NCBI RefSeq assembly: GCF_013204795.1
Contig: NZ_JABMKW010000008.1
Coordinates: 868,001-932,000 of the forward strand
DNA length: 64,000 nucleotides
Source: Pedobacter panaciterrae
Lineage (GTDB): Bacteria > Bacteroidota > Bacteroidia > Sphingobacteriales > Sphingobacteriaceae
Direction of reading: 5' to 3'
Made by a program: the position numbers and the translations under genes. The stretch's first letter is position 1, and every line of letters starts with the position of its first letter. Below are positions 17,056 to 26,155 of the stretch, one piece after another. The notes below the pieces were generated by a model. It saw nothing but the letters and a program-made list of their open reading frames with translations. It was not told the origin of the DNA and made no database searches.

Positions 17056-17613
17056 TTAAATATAGTCTCCCGTCTTATTTAATGCTGAAAGTGTTTGCGA
17101 TGCTTTAGATAAGTGGTCTTTTACCGTTTCTTTTCCAATAGAAAGATGTGAGGCGATTTCGGCATAAGACATACCGCCAAATCTGGAAAGGAGGAAGACT
17201 TTTCTTCTTTTTTCTGGCAAAAGCGCATGTACATGATCAATTAAGAGTTTAAGGTCAATTGATGTATCAAGGTCATTGCATTCCTGTTGATTTTGCTCGT
17301 TGTGCTTGCAATCGGAGCTATACCGCTCTTTCATTTTCTCATCTCTGGAAACTTGCTCCAGCCAATTGTAAAATATGCTTCGTGCAATTTTATTCAGGTA
17401 ATTTTTAATACCCTTTTCAGGCTCTATATTACTTCTGTATTTCCATAACCTCATAAAGGTGTTGTTCACCAGCTCTTCGGTGATTTCCTTCGATCGAGTG
17501 TTTTGATAAAAGAACGACCATATGGAGCGACTAAATACGTCAAAAACTTGATTGAAAGATTCTTCATTGCCATTGATGAAGCCCTCCACAACTTTGTGTC
17601 CTAAGTTTTTCAT
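17056..17613 (-). CDS. ECF-type RNA polymerase sigma factor
   Basis: 185 residues. Region 2 is visible as 'FNQVFDVFSRSIWSFFYQNT...ITEELVNNTFMRLWKYR' and region 4 as 'LPEKRRKVFLLSRFGGMSYAEIASHLSIGKETVKDHLSKAS', the helix-turn-helix that reads the -35 element. It belongs to the Bacteroidota ECF group that works with FecR anti-sigmas. Its expected targets are its own neighbours, the TonB receptor and lipoproteins. A TAnnTTTG box (TACTTTTG) lies about 30 bases upstream of the start. Confidence 0.95.
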   Translation of the reverse strand: MKNLGHKVVEGFINGNEESFNQVFDVFSRSIWSFFYQNTRSKEITEELVNNTFMRLWKYRSNIEPEKGIKNYLNKIARSIFYNWLEQVSRDEKMKERYSSDCKHNEQNQQECNDLDTSIDLKLLIDHVHALLPEKRRKVFLLSRFGGMSYAEIASHLSIGKETVKDHLSKASQTLSALNKTGDYI

Positions 17614-17643
17614 TGGTCATTTAATATAAGGGTTGATGGTACA

Positions 17644-17681
17644 CAAAAGTATTTAAGGCACCTCATAGTTAAGTTAACTTA
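17644..17681 (-). promoter_or_regulatory. candidate promoter and palindrome upstream of the ECF sigma gene
   Basis: On the minus strand, TACTTTTG (17651-17644) fits the Bacteroidota -7 consensus TAnnTTTG. A perfect 12-bp palindrome, TAAGTTAACTTA (17670-17681), sits near the -33 position in place of a clear TTTG. The palindrome could be an operator. Spacing to a canonical -33 box is not met, so confidence is low. Confidence 0.35.
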
Positions 17682-17684
17682 CAA

Positions 17685-19079
17685 TTATCTATTTGTTAAT
17701 CCTTTAGGTGGGCTTTGCACTTTTGTAACACTAACAGATCTACCGATCTGATCTATCATGTCCCTTGAATCGAATAGTATCTGGATGTTGTTCTGGCTTA
17801 AGGACGATCTTTTTAGTGACTCTCCTGCAATTCGACCGATTGCGGTTTTTATCAACGGATCAGCCTGATCACCAAAAGGGATCAAATCTTCGCTGAATTC
17901 ATCTACTGTGATATCAGGGTTTAGGCCAGTGGGGTAATTTCCTTCACTATTGCTATTAAATAATTTAAATACCATAGGCTCTATGCTCCAATTGGCCAAA
18001 GTATGGGTATTCTCGTTCTCCTTGATCTGAAAGGAAGCCATGTCTTTGCCCAAGGTTTTCTGCCCGACCTGAATTACGCTTAACCAGGGTCTTAAACCCT
18101 TAATCAAAAATTCAGCTGCCGAAGCAGTATGGTTTCCGGTTAAAATGAATACCTGTTTTATTTGTAGGCGCATAGAAGCTATTTCTTCAAAACTGAAATT
18201 GTATCCTGCAGAAATATTGGCTATCGTACTGGCAAAATTTTCCCTTCTTAAGGGGGCATTCTTATTACCCCTGTACTCTATAAATACGTCAGATGCCTGA
18301 ACCTGTGCAATAGCGGCTGCCATTACCGCGCTCATGGCAATATCTCCTCCTGGATTGTATCGAAGGTCTAATATGAGTTCAGTTGCATTATTTTGTTTAA
18401 AATAGGCAAAAGCATTCTGAAGGTCATATTTTGATCGCCCTTCGAAAGAATTTAGAAACAGATAGGCAATAGATTTACCGGCACTGCTGATGATTTTATA
18501 TTTGTATACAGGATTTTCAGCCACAATTGCTGCTCCGAGAATGAGTTCTTCTCCTTGCTGAAGTTTTAATACTATTTTACGCTGTTTAATGCTTGCGGCG
18601 ATGAGGTTAGGTGCATTTATAGCCGACGGAGTAGTTTGATTAATACTTAGAATAATACTTCCTCTTTTCAGCCCATCGTGCTCTGCTATAGTGCCAGGTA
18701 CAACTAAAGTCACTACCGTCTTAGTTTCTCCCGAACTATCGCGATAAATCGCTAGGTCAAATCCGAAATTATGTACCAGTGAGGGATAGTAGCTTTCTGG
18801 CAAAGTTGGATTGACTAATTTCGAAAATCTGTCTTCAGTACTTTTAATTGATGAAAAAAAATCCAAAGGAGCTTTAGTAATTTCTGGATTAGAAGGTAGA
18901 CTATTTTGCCAATAGTAGTATACCCGCATGCTGTCTAATACCCAGCTGTTGATTTTTTCGTTGGAACCTGCAGGGTAATCTGGTTTTTCTGGGTCAGATT
19001 TCCGACAAGCAATAAATTGCAGTGAAAGCAGGAGCCAACTAATACAGAATATGCTGAATTTCTTGCCAGAGATTGCCAT
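17685..19079 (-). CDS. S41-family peptidase (C-terminal processing protease type), lipoprotein
   Basis: 464 residues with a lipoprotein signal 'LLSLQFIACRKS' (Cys25). A PDZ-like part spans about residues 105-185 ('GTIAEHDGLKRGSIILSINQTTP'). The tail-specific protease core follows: 'IAYLFLNSFEGRSK', 'ELILDLRYNPGGD', and 'ILTGNHTASAAEFLIKGL' with the nucleophile Ser320. The general-base lysine is Lys345 in 'KTLGKD'. It cleaves unfolded or tagged periplasmic proteins after a C-terminal signal. It lies 71 bases upstream of the sigma gene in the same direction. Whether it helps degrade FecR is open, but regulated proteolysis of anti-sigma factors by PDZ proteases is a known theme. Confidence 0.9.
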   Translation of the reverse strand: MAISGKKFSIFCISWLLLSLQFIACRKSDPEKPDYPAGSNEKINSWVLDSMRVYYYWQNSLPSNPEITKAPLDFFSSIKSTEDRFSKLVNPTLPESYYPSLVHNFGFDLAIYRDSSGETKTVVTLVVPGTIAEHDGLKRGSIILSINQTTPSAINAPNLIAASIKQRKIVLKLQQGEELILGAAIVAENPVYKYKIISSAGKSIAYLFLNSFEGRSKYDLQNAFAYFKQNNATELILDLRYNPGGDIAMSAVMAAAIAQVQASDVFIEYRGNKNAPLRRENFASTIANISAGYNFSFEEIASMRLQIKQVFILTGNHTASAAEFLIKGLRPWLSVIQVGQKTLGKDMASFQIKENENTHTLANWSIEPMVFKLFNSNSEGNYPTGLNPDITVDEFSEDLIPFGDQADPLIKTAIGRIAGESLKRSSLSQNNIQILFDSRDMIDQIGRSVSVTKVQSPPKGLTNR

Positions 19080-19274
19080 TTCACTACTTTAAATCGTAGA
19101 TGAAGGTAAATGATCCGGATTAAGCGAGGATTAAGTTACGGTTACGATAGTTATTCTAATTACAATAAGTTAAAAAGGGAAAAAATTACAATCCTTCGGG
19201 AAGACTGTCCATTCCTAACCCAGAATTTATGGTGCAACTTTGTATTGTTCAATCACTCATAAAAAAATAAAACG

Positions 19275-19967
19275 ATGGAAAATTTAAATGTTAAGAATGT
19301 TGTTCTGGTACATGGCGCATTCGCTGATGGTTCTGGTTATAAAGCACTTTATAACGTATTGACAAAAAAAGGTTTCAATGTTTCAGTGGTACAAAATCCA
19401 TTAACCTCACTTGAGGATGATGTCCTTGCTACACATGTGGCGCTTGATAGAATAGGAGGACCAGCTATTCTTGCTGGCCATTCATGGGGTGGAGCTGTAA
19501 TTACCGAAGCAGGGAATCATCCAAATGTGGCTGCACTTGTTTATATCGCAGCATTCCAGCCAGATAATGGAGAATCAGCTTTGGAATGGCTGCAAACTGC
19601 TCCGCCAGCACCAGAAAACGGCGTTTTGCCGCCTGATGAAAAAGGTATAGTTTATTATGATAAAGACAAATATCACGCAGGTTTCTGTGCGGATATCGAT
19701 GCTGAAGAAGCTGAGTTTATGTATGCCTCTCAGGGTGCGTTTTATGCAAAGGGTTTTGTAACTCCAATTACAGATGCTGCCTGGAGAAATAAACCTTCAT
19801 ATGGATTAATTGCAACTGAAGATAAAAGCATCAATCCTGAAATTCAGCGAAATATGTACAAACGTTCAAATACCGTTGTCGAAGAAGTTAAAGGGAGCCA
19901 CGTTATTTTTATGTCACAACCTGAACTTGTTGCAGAAATGATTGTTAAGGCGGCTGAAAACGCATAG
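19275..19967 (+). CDS. alpha/beta hydrolase
   Basis: 230 residues. Alpha/beta-hydrolase features are 'VVLVHGAFADGSGY' (oxyanion His-Gly), the nucleophile elbow 'LAGHSWGG' with Ser70, and a late 'EVKGSHVIFMSQPELVAEMI' containing the catalytic His. No signal peptide is seen, so it is cytosolic. This close-to-'salicylate esterase/EstC' type is widespread and substrates vary. It stands alone, divergent from the S41 peptidase gene, and ends at a strong terminator. Confidence 0.88.
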   Translation: MENLNVKNVVLVHGAFADGSGYKALYNVLTKKGFNVSVVQNPLTSLEDDVLATHVALDRIGGPAILAGHSWGGAVITEAGNHPNVAALVYIAAFQPDNGESALEWLQTAPPAPENGVLPPDEKGIVYYDKDKYHAGFCADIDAEEAEFMYASQGAFYAKGFVTPITDAAWRNKPSYGLIATEDKSINPEIQRNMYKRSNTVVEEVKGSHVIFMSQPELVAEMIVKAAENA

Positions 19968-19989
19968 AAATAAAATCAGGAATATTTAC

Positions 19990-20021
19990 CCGTATACCGG
20001 TTAGCCGGTATACGGTTTTTT
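19990..20021 (+). terminator. intrinsic terminator after the alpha/beta hydrolase gene
   Basis: An 11-bp perfect stem CCGTATACCGG / CCGGTATACGG (19990-20000 with 20005-20015), a 4-base loop TTAG, then six T. It lies 22 bases after the stop codon. Confidence 0.92.
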
Positions 20022-20678
20022 ATAAATGGATTGTTTTGTCTTTATAAGCAACATGCTGCCATGTCTCCAAACGAATTTCAAAGTTATAAATACGGTCAGT
20101 AGCTTAGGTTTTATTGAGATATTCCTAATAGATATTCTGTTGCTAATGACAGTAAATATTCTATTAAGTTTAATTGTAGTGTTATTTTGTTGCTTTTATT
20201 TTGTTAAATAGAGTATTAAATTCTTGTATAGCATATATTTTTACGCTTTTTTATTTAATTTATTTTGTTTTTTATTAGTTTTTGAAGTTTTTTTATTAAA
20301 AATATCAAAATAAATACCAGTGAATTTAAAATTATATTACTTTAGCTTCATGAAATAATTGAATTGTTGGGTATTGTATTCTTTGTAGCCTGATTTTCGT
20401 TCAGATTATTTAAAAACCAAACTTTTTTTGCTCACTTTTTGACATTTAAGCCAAATTAGTTCTAAATAGCTAAATCGTTTTACCTAAAAATTATCAACAT
20501 ATAATAATAAACCGACTATTAAACAAATAAATCTAACTAAAACAATTTAGCCTATGGAATAACCTAACAATCAAAATTAAACCAACCAATGGAAACTTTA
20601 ATGTTTCAAACCAAACCAATCAATCTGAACTCCTGGACTCCTGATGACAAATAGGGAGCAGGTATTAATTTAAAATTC
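20022..20678. other. 657-bp AT-rich intergenic region upstream of susC
   Basis: No convincing gene is present; a 61-codon open frame at 20026-20211 is low-complexity hydrophobic and starts inside the terminator flank. The region is strongly A/T-rich with T-tracts at 20240-20300. It must hold the promoter for the SusC operon, but no TTTG-N19-TAnnTTTG match was found. A short open frame at 20589-20654 ends 24 bases before the susC start. Confidence 0.6.
20589..20654 (+). CDS. possible 21-codon leader open frame upstream of susC
   Basis: ATG at 20589, stop TAG at 20652-20654. The predicted peptide starts METLMFQTKP and ends NSWTPDDK. It has no cysteine run or other obvious regulatory codons. 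Its stop lies 24 bases upstream of the susC ATG, so translation could be coupled. It may be chance; it is listed because another SusC gene in this window (49935) has a more striking short frame in its leader. Confidence 0.25.
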   Translation: METLMFQTKPINLNSWTPDDK

Positions 20679-23600
20679 ATGAATGCAATTTTATATAAGA
20701 ATAAAATACTAGGCGTAGTAATGCTATTGCAGATAGCACTAGGAACTATATTTTTTAGTGGCTACGCCCAATCCACCACAGCAATCCATATTAACGGTGT
20801 CGTTAAAGATGCAACCGACAATCAGCCATTACCAGGGGTGTCGGTAATAAATAAGAGTACCAACAACGGCAGTTCTACAGACGATCAGGGGCGTTATTCA
20901 ATAAACATGCCTGTTGGAAGTACAATCGTGTTTCGTATGCTTGGTTATAAAGCAAAAGAAATTGTAGTAAAAGCCGGTGATACCAATATCGAAATTCAGC
21001 TGGAATCTGATCAAAAGACGTTAAATGATGTAGTTGTTATTGGTTACCAGAAAGTTTCCAGAAGAAAGGCCAGTGCTGCTATAACCTCGGTTGATCCTAA
21101 ATCTATTGCTGATGTTCCGGCGCCGTCCCTAAGTACCTTATTGCAAGGTCGTGTTGCTGGATTAAACGTGCAGAACTTTTCAGGCGAACCAGGGGTAAGA
21201 AGTACTGTTGTATTGCGCGGAAATACCGCCGTGAGCAGAAACATCGACAATAATCCCAATTCGGCTTCTGGTAAAGCCAGCTTGGCCAGAGCGATTAGCG
21301 GACCGCTATATGTAGTGGATAACGTAATGCAGAGTACGGAGGATATTGCGGCTTTGAATTTTGGTAACGGAACCAGTACAGATGTCTTAGCAGGTATACC
21401 TATTAGTGATATTGAGAACATCGATATTTTAAAAGACGCATCAGCTGCAGCAGTCTATGGATCTCGTGGAGCCAATGGAGTTATTCTTATCACAACAAAA
21501 AAAGGATTAACCGGAAAAACGCAAATTAATTTCTCTACCTACCATGGTATTACAGAACGCCCAAACCTTGATAAGGTACTGATAGGAGCAGAAGAAGGCC
21601 GCGCAAAAATGGAACTGATCAACCATTATGGAACGTATGATAACCTAAAAAACATTCCTCAAATACTTACTGATAGTTTAAACAGTGCTTTTAATAATGC
21701 GAATGACTATAGAGGCCAACTTTATCAGACTGGTAAAGTGGATAATTATGATCTGTCATTTACCGGCGGTACAGAGCAATTTACTTATCGTTATGGGTTA
21801 AATTATTATTCTGAAGACGGTATCATTAAAAAATCAGGTTTCGACAGGTATAGTATCAACAGCAGAATGGGCGTAAAGCTTGCCCCTAAATTGGAGGTTG
21901 GTGTTCAAATTCGCTATAACCGTCTCGACAGACCAAGATCTGTTAGTGATTTAAGTGGAGGTAACAGCCCTTTTAATGGAGGATACTATGCAAGCAGTCC
22001 ACTGCCATCTTCAAATCTTTTTCTCCCTGATGCAAATAGAGATTTCATCTTTGGAAATACAAATATCCAAACAGATGCCAATACCAATAACAGCTTAAGC
22101 ATAAGTCCGACCATCGATTGGAAAATCTCTGACAAATGGTTATTTAACACCATCATATCTTATGAAACTGCAAATAGCAGAAAGGATACTTTCACACCAG
22201 GAACAGTTCGCAGAAGTGGAACAGGGTATGCAACGAGCTTTGTAGACAATTCTGCAAACTATTTGATGAGCAATACCATTCAGTTTTCGACCACTATTAA
22301 TGATACCCATCATTTAAATTTACTTGCCGGACAGAATACTGAGTTCCATCAATACAGGGCAACATATGCCGAGGCTGATGGTATACCTAACGATCAGATT
22401 AGTGTAGTAAAAGTGATCAATAAAATGGGTTCTTATGCCTATTCAGATTTGATCGAAAGCGGTATCCAAACTGCCTTTTTCAGAGCTAACTATGATTTTA
22501 AGGGGCGATATCTGTTCTCGGGCGTAATAAATGCCGATGCATCATCAAAATTTGGTAAAGGTAACCGGGTAGGTTTCTTTCCATCATTCTCCGCTGGATG
22601 GATCGTTAGTGATGAACCTTTCATGAAAGCTGCCAGCTCCTGGTTAACCTTATTTAAAATTCGTGGTAGCTATGGTATCACAGGCAGACAACCGGATGGT
22701 GGCGATAGTTACCTATCGTTCAATACCTATAACGTTGGGGCGGGCAGTTTCCCGGGTAGCTCAAACCCATCAACAGGTCAAAACGAATCGAATACGTATA
22801 ATGGAGTTCCTTCAGTGTCTCCAAACTTTTCAGGAGGCTTGTCAAACAGTGAACTTACCTGGGAGCATTCAAAACAAGCGAATATTGGTGTAGACCTGAC
22901 TTTTTTAAATGGCCGATTTAATTTTGTGGCCGATGCTTATGTCAGAAATACGACCGAGGGAATATTTACACTTGCACTCCCTATTACTACAGGTTACTCA
23001 ACTATAACTTCAAATGCCATTGGTACAAGAAATAGTGGTATCGAAACTCAATTCATTGCTCATTATTTCAATCCATCAAAAGCATTTCAGTGGGAAACCA
23101 ATTTCAACTTTGCTTTCAATAAAAATCTGATCACATCGCTGCCAAATGGTGGCCGGGATATCTATTTAGATAAATTCCTTTTGCGACAAGGGCAGTCTAT
23201 CAATCAGTATAATGTATTTGAGCAAACGGGCATATATGCCACTGATGGAGATGTTCCTGTAAATCCCATCGACGGAAGTGTGCTGAGCTTTTATGGATAT
23301 CCTTTTAAAGGTGGAGATCCAATATGGAAGGATCAGAACGGAGACGGAATTCTTGACGCTACAGATTATGTACCTGCCGGGAATCCAAATCCAAAAATGA
23401 CAGGAGGTATGGTAAATACCTTCAGCTATAAGAATTTTAGCCTTTCCGTATTTGCGACATTTACGTTAGGACGAGATATCTATAACGATTACCTGGTAGG
23501 AAAGCTCTCGCATTTAGTACCAACAGATGATGGTGATCCTGATCCTTTGCACGCATTAAGCAACAATGCATTTCCATATTTAAATGGCATTAATTACTGG

Positions 23601-23927
23601 CGGAATCCGGGGGACAATGCAAATTATCCTTCTTTAAGTTCATTCTCTGGCACGCGTTACAAATACGCTGCAGTAAGCTCTCGATGGGTTGAAAACGGAT
23701 CTTATATCCGTATAAAAACGGCCACTTTAGCCTACGCATTTAAGCCAAAAGTATTACAAAGACTATCATTAAGCAGGCTAAGGGTGTATGCTATGGCAGA
23801 TAACCTTCATATTTTTCAATCGGCCAATTTACCGGATGCTGAGCAGGTTGATGCCTTTGGTATTTACAACGGCAGCGGTTACGCCATACCTAAAAAGTAT
23901 ACGATAGGTCTGGAAATAGGGCTTTAA
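20679..23927 (+). CDS. SusC/RagA-type TonB-dependent outer-membrane transporter
   Basis: 1082 residues. Signal peptide ends near 'SGYAQST'. A carboxypeptidase-regulatory-like domain (about 35-115, 'INGVVKDATDNQPLPGVSVIN', 'IVFRMLGYKAKEIVVK') leads into the plug ('LNDVVVIGYQKVSRRKASAAI', 'LQGRVAGLNVQNFSGEPG', 'DILKDASAAAVYGSRGANGVILITTKKG') and a long beta-barrel. It imports a glycan or other oligomer bound by the SusD partner 29 bases downstream. No STN domain is present, so control does not run through a FecR. Downstream are a fasciclin-like lipoprotein, another lipoprotein and a sulfatase. Confidence 0.96.
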   Translation: MNAILYKNKILGVVMLLQIALGTIFFSGYAQSTTAIHINGVVKDATDNQPLPGVSVINKSTNNGSSTDDQGRYSINMPVGSTIVFRMLGYKAKEIVVKAGDTNIEIQLESDQKTLNDVVVIGYQKVSRRKASAAITSVDPKSIADVPAPSLSTLLQGRVAGLNVQNFSGEPGVRSTVVLRGNTAVSRNIDNNPNSASGKASLARAISGPLYVVDNVMQSTEDIAALNFGNGTSTDVLAGIPISDIENIDILKDASAAAVYGSRGANGVILITTKKGLTGKTQINFSTYHGITERPNLDKVLIGAEEGRAKMELINHYGTYDNLKNIPQILTDSLNSAFNNANDYRGQLYQTGKVDNYDLSFTGGTEQFTYRYGLNYYSEDGIIKKSGFDRYSINSRMGVKLAPKLEVGVQIRYNRLDRPRSVSDLSGGNSPFNGGYYASSPLPSSNLFLPDANRDFIFGNTNIQTDANTNNSLSISPTIDWKISDKWLFNTIISYETANSRKDTFTPGTVRRSGTGYATSFVDNSANYLMSNTIQFSTTINDTHHLNLLAGQNTEFHQYRATYAEADGIPNDQISVVKVINKMGSYAYSDLIESGIQTAFFRANYDFKGRYLFSGVINADASSKFGKGNRVGFFPSFSAGWIVSDEPFMKAASSWLTLFKIRGSYGITGRQPDGGDSYLSFNTYNVGAGSFPGSSNPSTGQNESNTYNGVPSVSPNFSGGLSNSELTWEHSKQANIGVDLTFLNGRFNFVADAYVRNTTEGIFTLALPITTGYSTITSNAIGTRNSGIETQFIAHYFNPSKAFQWETNFNFAFNKNLITSLPNGGRDIYLDKFLLRQGQSINQYNVFEQTGIYATDGDVPVNPIDGSVLSFYGYPFKGGDPIWKDQNGDGILDATDYVPAGNPNPKMTGGMVNTFSYKNFSLSVFATFTLGRDIYNDYLVGKLSHLVPTDDGDPDPLHALSNNAFPYLNGINYWRNPGDNANYPSLSSFSGTRYKYAAVSSRWVENGSYIRIKTATLAYAFKPKVLQRLSLSRLRVYAMADNLHIFQSANLPDAEQVDAFGIYNGSGYAIPKKYTIGLEIGL

Positions 23928-23956
23928 TAGTTTTATCATTTATTAAATATGAAATC

Positions 23957-25423
23957 ATGAAAATACATTTCAAAAAACATATTACAGGGCTTGTGCTTTT
24001 AATACTAGTCATCAGCTCTGTTGCTTGCAAAAGAATTCTGGACCTCGAACCCCATAATTCGACCTTTACCGGAGCTTATTTTACTAATGGACAAGATGCA
24101 AATAGTGCCATTTCCGGAGCATACTCTTCTCTAAGACGGGTATTGCTAAACAATTATTCGTGGCATGTGTATGGTGATGCGCCTTCAGGTGAATTTAGCA
24201 TCAGATCTGATAGGGACAATCAAAATTATAACATTTCAAATGGAGAATTTACTGGTTTAAACGTAGGTTCCGGGAACTGGAACTGGCAATCTTATTATCA
24301 ACTGTTACAGCAGGTAAATTTGATAATTAACAAGGTTCCAGGTATCGCTATCGAGAAATTTACCAATCAGGATGATAAGAAACGTATCATAGGAGAAGCT
24401 TATTTTCTTCGTGCTTTCACTTATTTCTACATGAGCAGAATATGGGGCGATGTTCCGTTAAGACTTGAACCTGATCTTGATATTAATCAGGCAAAAAATA
24501 TTCCTCGTACACCTGCGGCCGAAGTGCTTGCTCAATGCATCAAGGATCTTGAACTTGCCAAAGCTAATCTTGTTTTTGGTTACAGTGATGAAAATCAAAG
24601 AGCTGTAAGGGCAAATAAGGGAAGTGCACTTGCTTTGGAAGCACACATAAAAGCCTGGACAGGAGATTATGCAGGGAGCGAAATCGCTTCGGATGATGTA
24701 ATTAAGAATGGAGGGTATGCTTTAAGCGACTCTACAAACTATTCAAAAGTGTTTATCGGTAAATCTCTTGAGGGAATCTTCGAGATCAACATCAGCTATG
24801 GACAAAGTGAAGGTATTTCTTTAAACGGAGGAGGGTATGCCCCAACTCTAAGAAGACCTTATGTAGCCAACAAGGCAGATATTCAATGGCCTGTAAATAC
24901 CTCTTACATCAATAAAATCTATAAAGATACTACTGATATCAGGTATAGAACTTTCTTCTTCCAGGCGCAGTCGTCAGAGGGTCAGACCATTAAATTCTCT
25001 AATGTAACCTACGCCGATGGTTCGGCAAAAAATGATCCGAGGCTATCCAATAACCTGATCATATTCCGTTTGGCAGATATTTATTTGCTACGAGCAGAAG
25101 CGTTGAACAAATTGGGTCGTGATGGAGAGGCGGTTATACTGCTCAATGCCATCAGAAAAAGAGCTAAGGTTGCTGAGTATGTCGGGGGAGGCACAGCTTT
25201 GGGCACAACAATCCTAGAAGAAAGGCTTCGTGAACTATATTTCGAAGGCCAGTCTTACTACGATATGGTAAGAACCAAAACACTTCCTACCTATAACGAA
25301 CGCTTTAAAGACCAGTTCATGAATGGCACTCCTGAAGGTGGCTGGTTATGGCCAATAGATCCTGGAATGTTCAAAGACGACTTTACGTTAACACAAACGC
25401 CATACTGGCAAGGAAGGCTTTAA
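23957..25423 (+). CDS. SusD/RagB-type substrate-binding lipoprotein
   Basis: 488 residues; lipoprotein Cys24 in 'ISSVACKRIL'. SusD signatures are 'FTGAYFTNGQDANSAISGAYSSLRR', 'IIGEAYFLRAFTYFYMSRIWGDVPLRL', 'IFRLADIYLLRAEALNKLG', 'LLNAIRKRA' and 'LEERLRELYFEGQSYYDMVR'. It captures substrate at the cell surface and closes over the SusC channel encoded 29 bases upstream. In contrast to the SusD at the window start, it has no insertion between the RKRA and EERLREL segments. Confidence 0.95.
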   Translation: MKIHFKKHITGLVLLILVISSVACKRILDLEPHNSTFTGAYFTNGQDANSAISGAYSSLRRVLLNNYSWHVYGDAPSGEFSIRSDRDNQNYNISNGEFTGLNVGSGNWNWQSYYQLLQQVNLIINKVPGIAIEKFTNQDDKKRIIGEAYFLRAFTYFYMSRIWGDVPLRLEPDLDINQAKNIPRTPAAEVLAQCIKDLELAKANLVFGYSDENQRAVRANKGSALALEAHIKAWTGDYAGSEIASDDVIKNGGYALSDSTNYSKVFIGKSLEGIFEINISYGQSEGISLNGGGYAPTLRRPYVANKADIQWPVNTSYINKIYKDTTDIRYRTFFFQAQSSEGQTIKFSNVTYADGSAKNDPRLSNNLIIFRLADIYLLRAEALNKLGRDGEAVILLNAIRKRAKVAEYVGGGTALGTTILEERLRELYFEGQSYYDMVRTKTLPTYNERFKDQFMNGTPEGGWLWPIDPGMFKDDFTLTQTPYWQGRL

Positions 25424-25441
25424 TCATTAAATGAATCAGAT

Positions 25442-26137
25442 ATGAAAAAATTAATTATGATATGCATTGCAATAGTCACAGTGGTTACTGTTTACTCTTG
25501 CAAGAAAGATTATGTGATCGGTGGTAGTCTTTACAACCCTAAGGTTGATATGACCACATACGATTATCTAAAAACCAAAAAGCTGTTTGATACGCTCATC
25601 ATCATGGTAGATCGGATGGGTCTAAAAGATGAAGTAAACGCCAGTGGGACGGTTTTTGCTTTAACTAATTACGCTATAAGTAATTATGTTAAAGCAAAAC
25701 AGGCACATCTGCGTATTAAATTAAATGATGAGAACCTTGTTTTTACATTCGATTCTTTAAAGCTCCCAGAGCTGAAGGATTCTTTGAGGGCTTACTTGTT
25801 TAAAGACAGACTCCCCGTAGAGGCACTAAGTGAAGTGGGGAAATTAAGGAAATCTAACGATGGGGAATTCAGGTTAATTCAGGCCATTCCAACAACAGAT
25901 TATACCGACCCTAACATCTTCCCAGTTAAACCAAAATATGTTTACCTCACTAAAATAGTTAAAAAGGAGGATGGAACGGGTACCATTCCTACTGACTCTA
26001 CACAACTCCCATTGGTTGATCCTGAACAATTGCTGCAGGCACGTGTGCAAACCTCAGGAATTATTACCAACACCGGTGTGATACATGTGGTAAATAACAA
26101 CCACACGTTTACTTTTTTCGGTGATATCAAGAATTAA
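25442..26137 (+). CDS. fasciclin (FAS1)-like lipoprotein
   Basis: 231 residues; lipoprotein signal 'VVTVYSCKKDY' with Cys20. A FAS1-like pattern is visible: 'MTTYDYLKTKKLFDTLIIMVDRMGLKDEVNASGTVFALTNYAI' corresponds to the start of the fold, and 'IITNTGVIHVVNN' to the H2 end motif. FAS1 domains mediate adhesion or ligand binding. In PULs such lipoproteins are thought to be accessory surface glycan-binding proteins, but the role is inferred. It lies 18 bases after susD and 18 bases before the next lipoprotein gene. Confidence 0.75.
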   Translation: MKKLIMICIAIVTVVTVYSCKKDYVIGGSLYNPKVDMTTYDYLKTKKLFDTLIIMVDRMGLKDEVNASGTVFALTNYAISNYVKAKQAHLRIKLNDENLVFTFDSLKLPELKDSLRAYLFKDRLPVEALSEVGKLRKSNDGEFRLIQAIPTTDYTDPNIFPVKPKYVYLTKIVKKEDGTGTIPTDSTQLPLVDPEQLLQARVQTSGIITNTGVIHVVNNNHTFTFFGDIKN

Positions 26138-26155
26138 TGATTTTAAGCTAATAAT

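Noticed and set aside
20026..20211. 61-codon open frame after the alpha/beta hydrolase
   Set aside because: Hydrophobic, Phe/Ile/Leu-rich product from very AT-rich DNA, starting next to the terminator, with no recognisable motif. It is most likely a chance frame.
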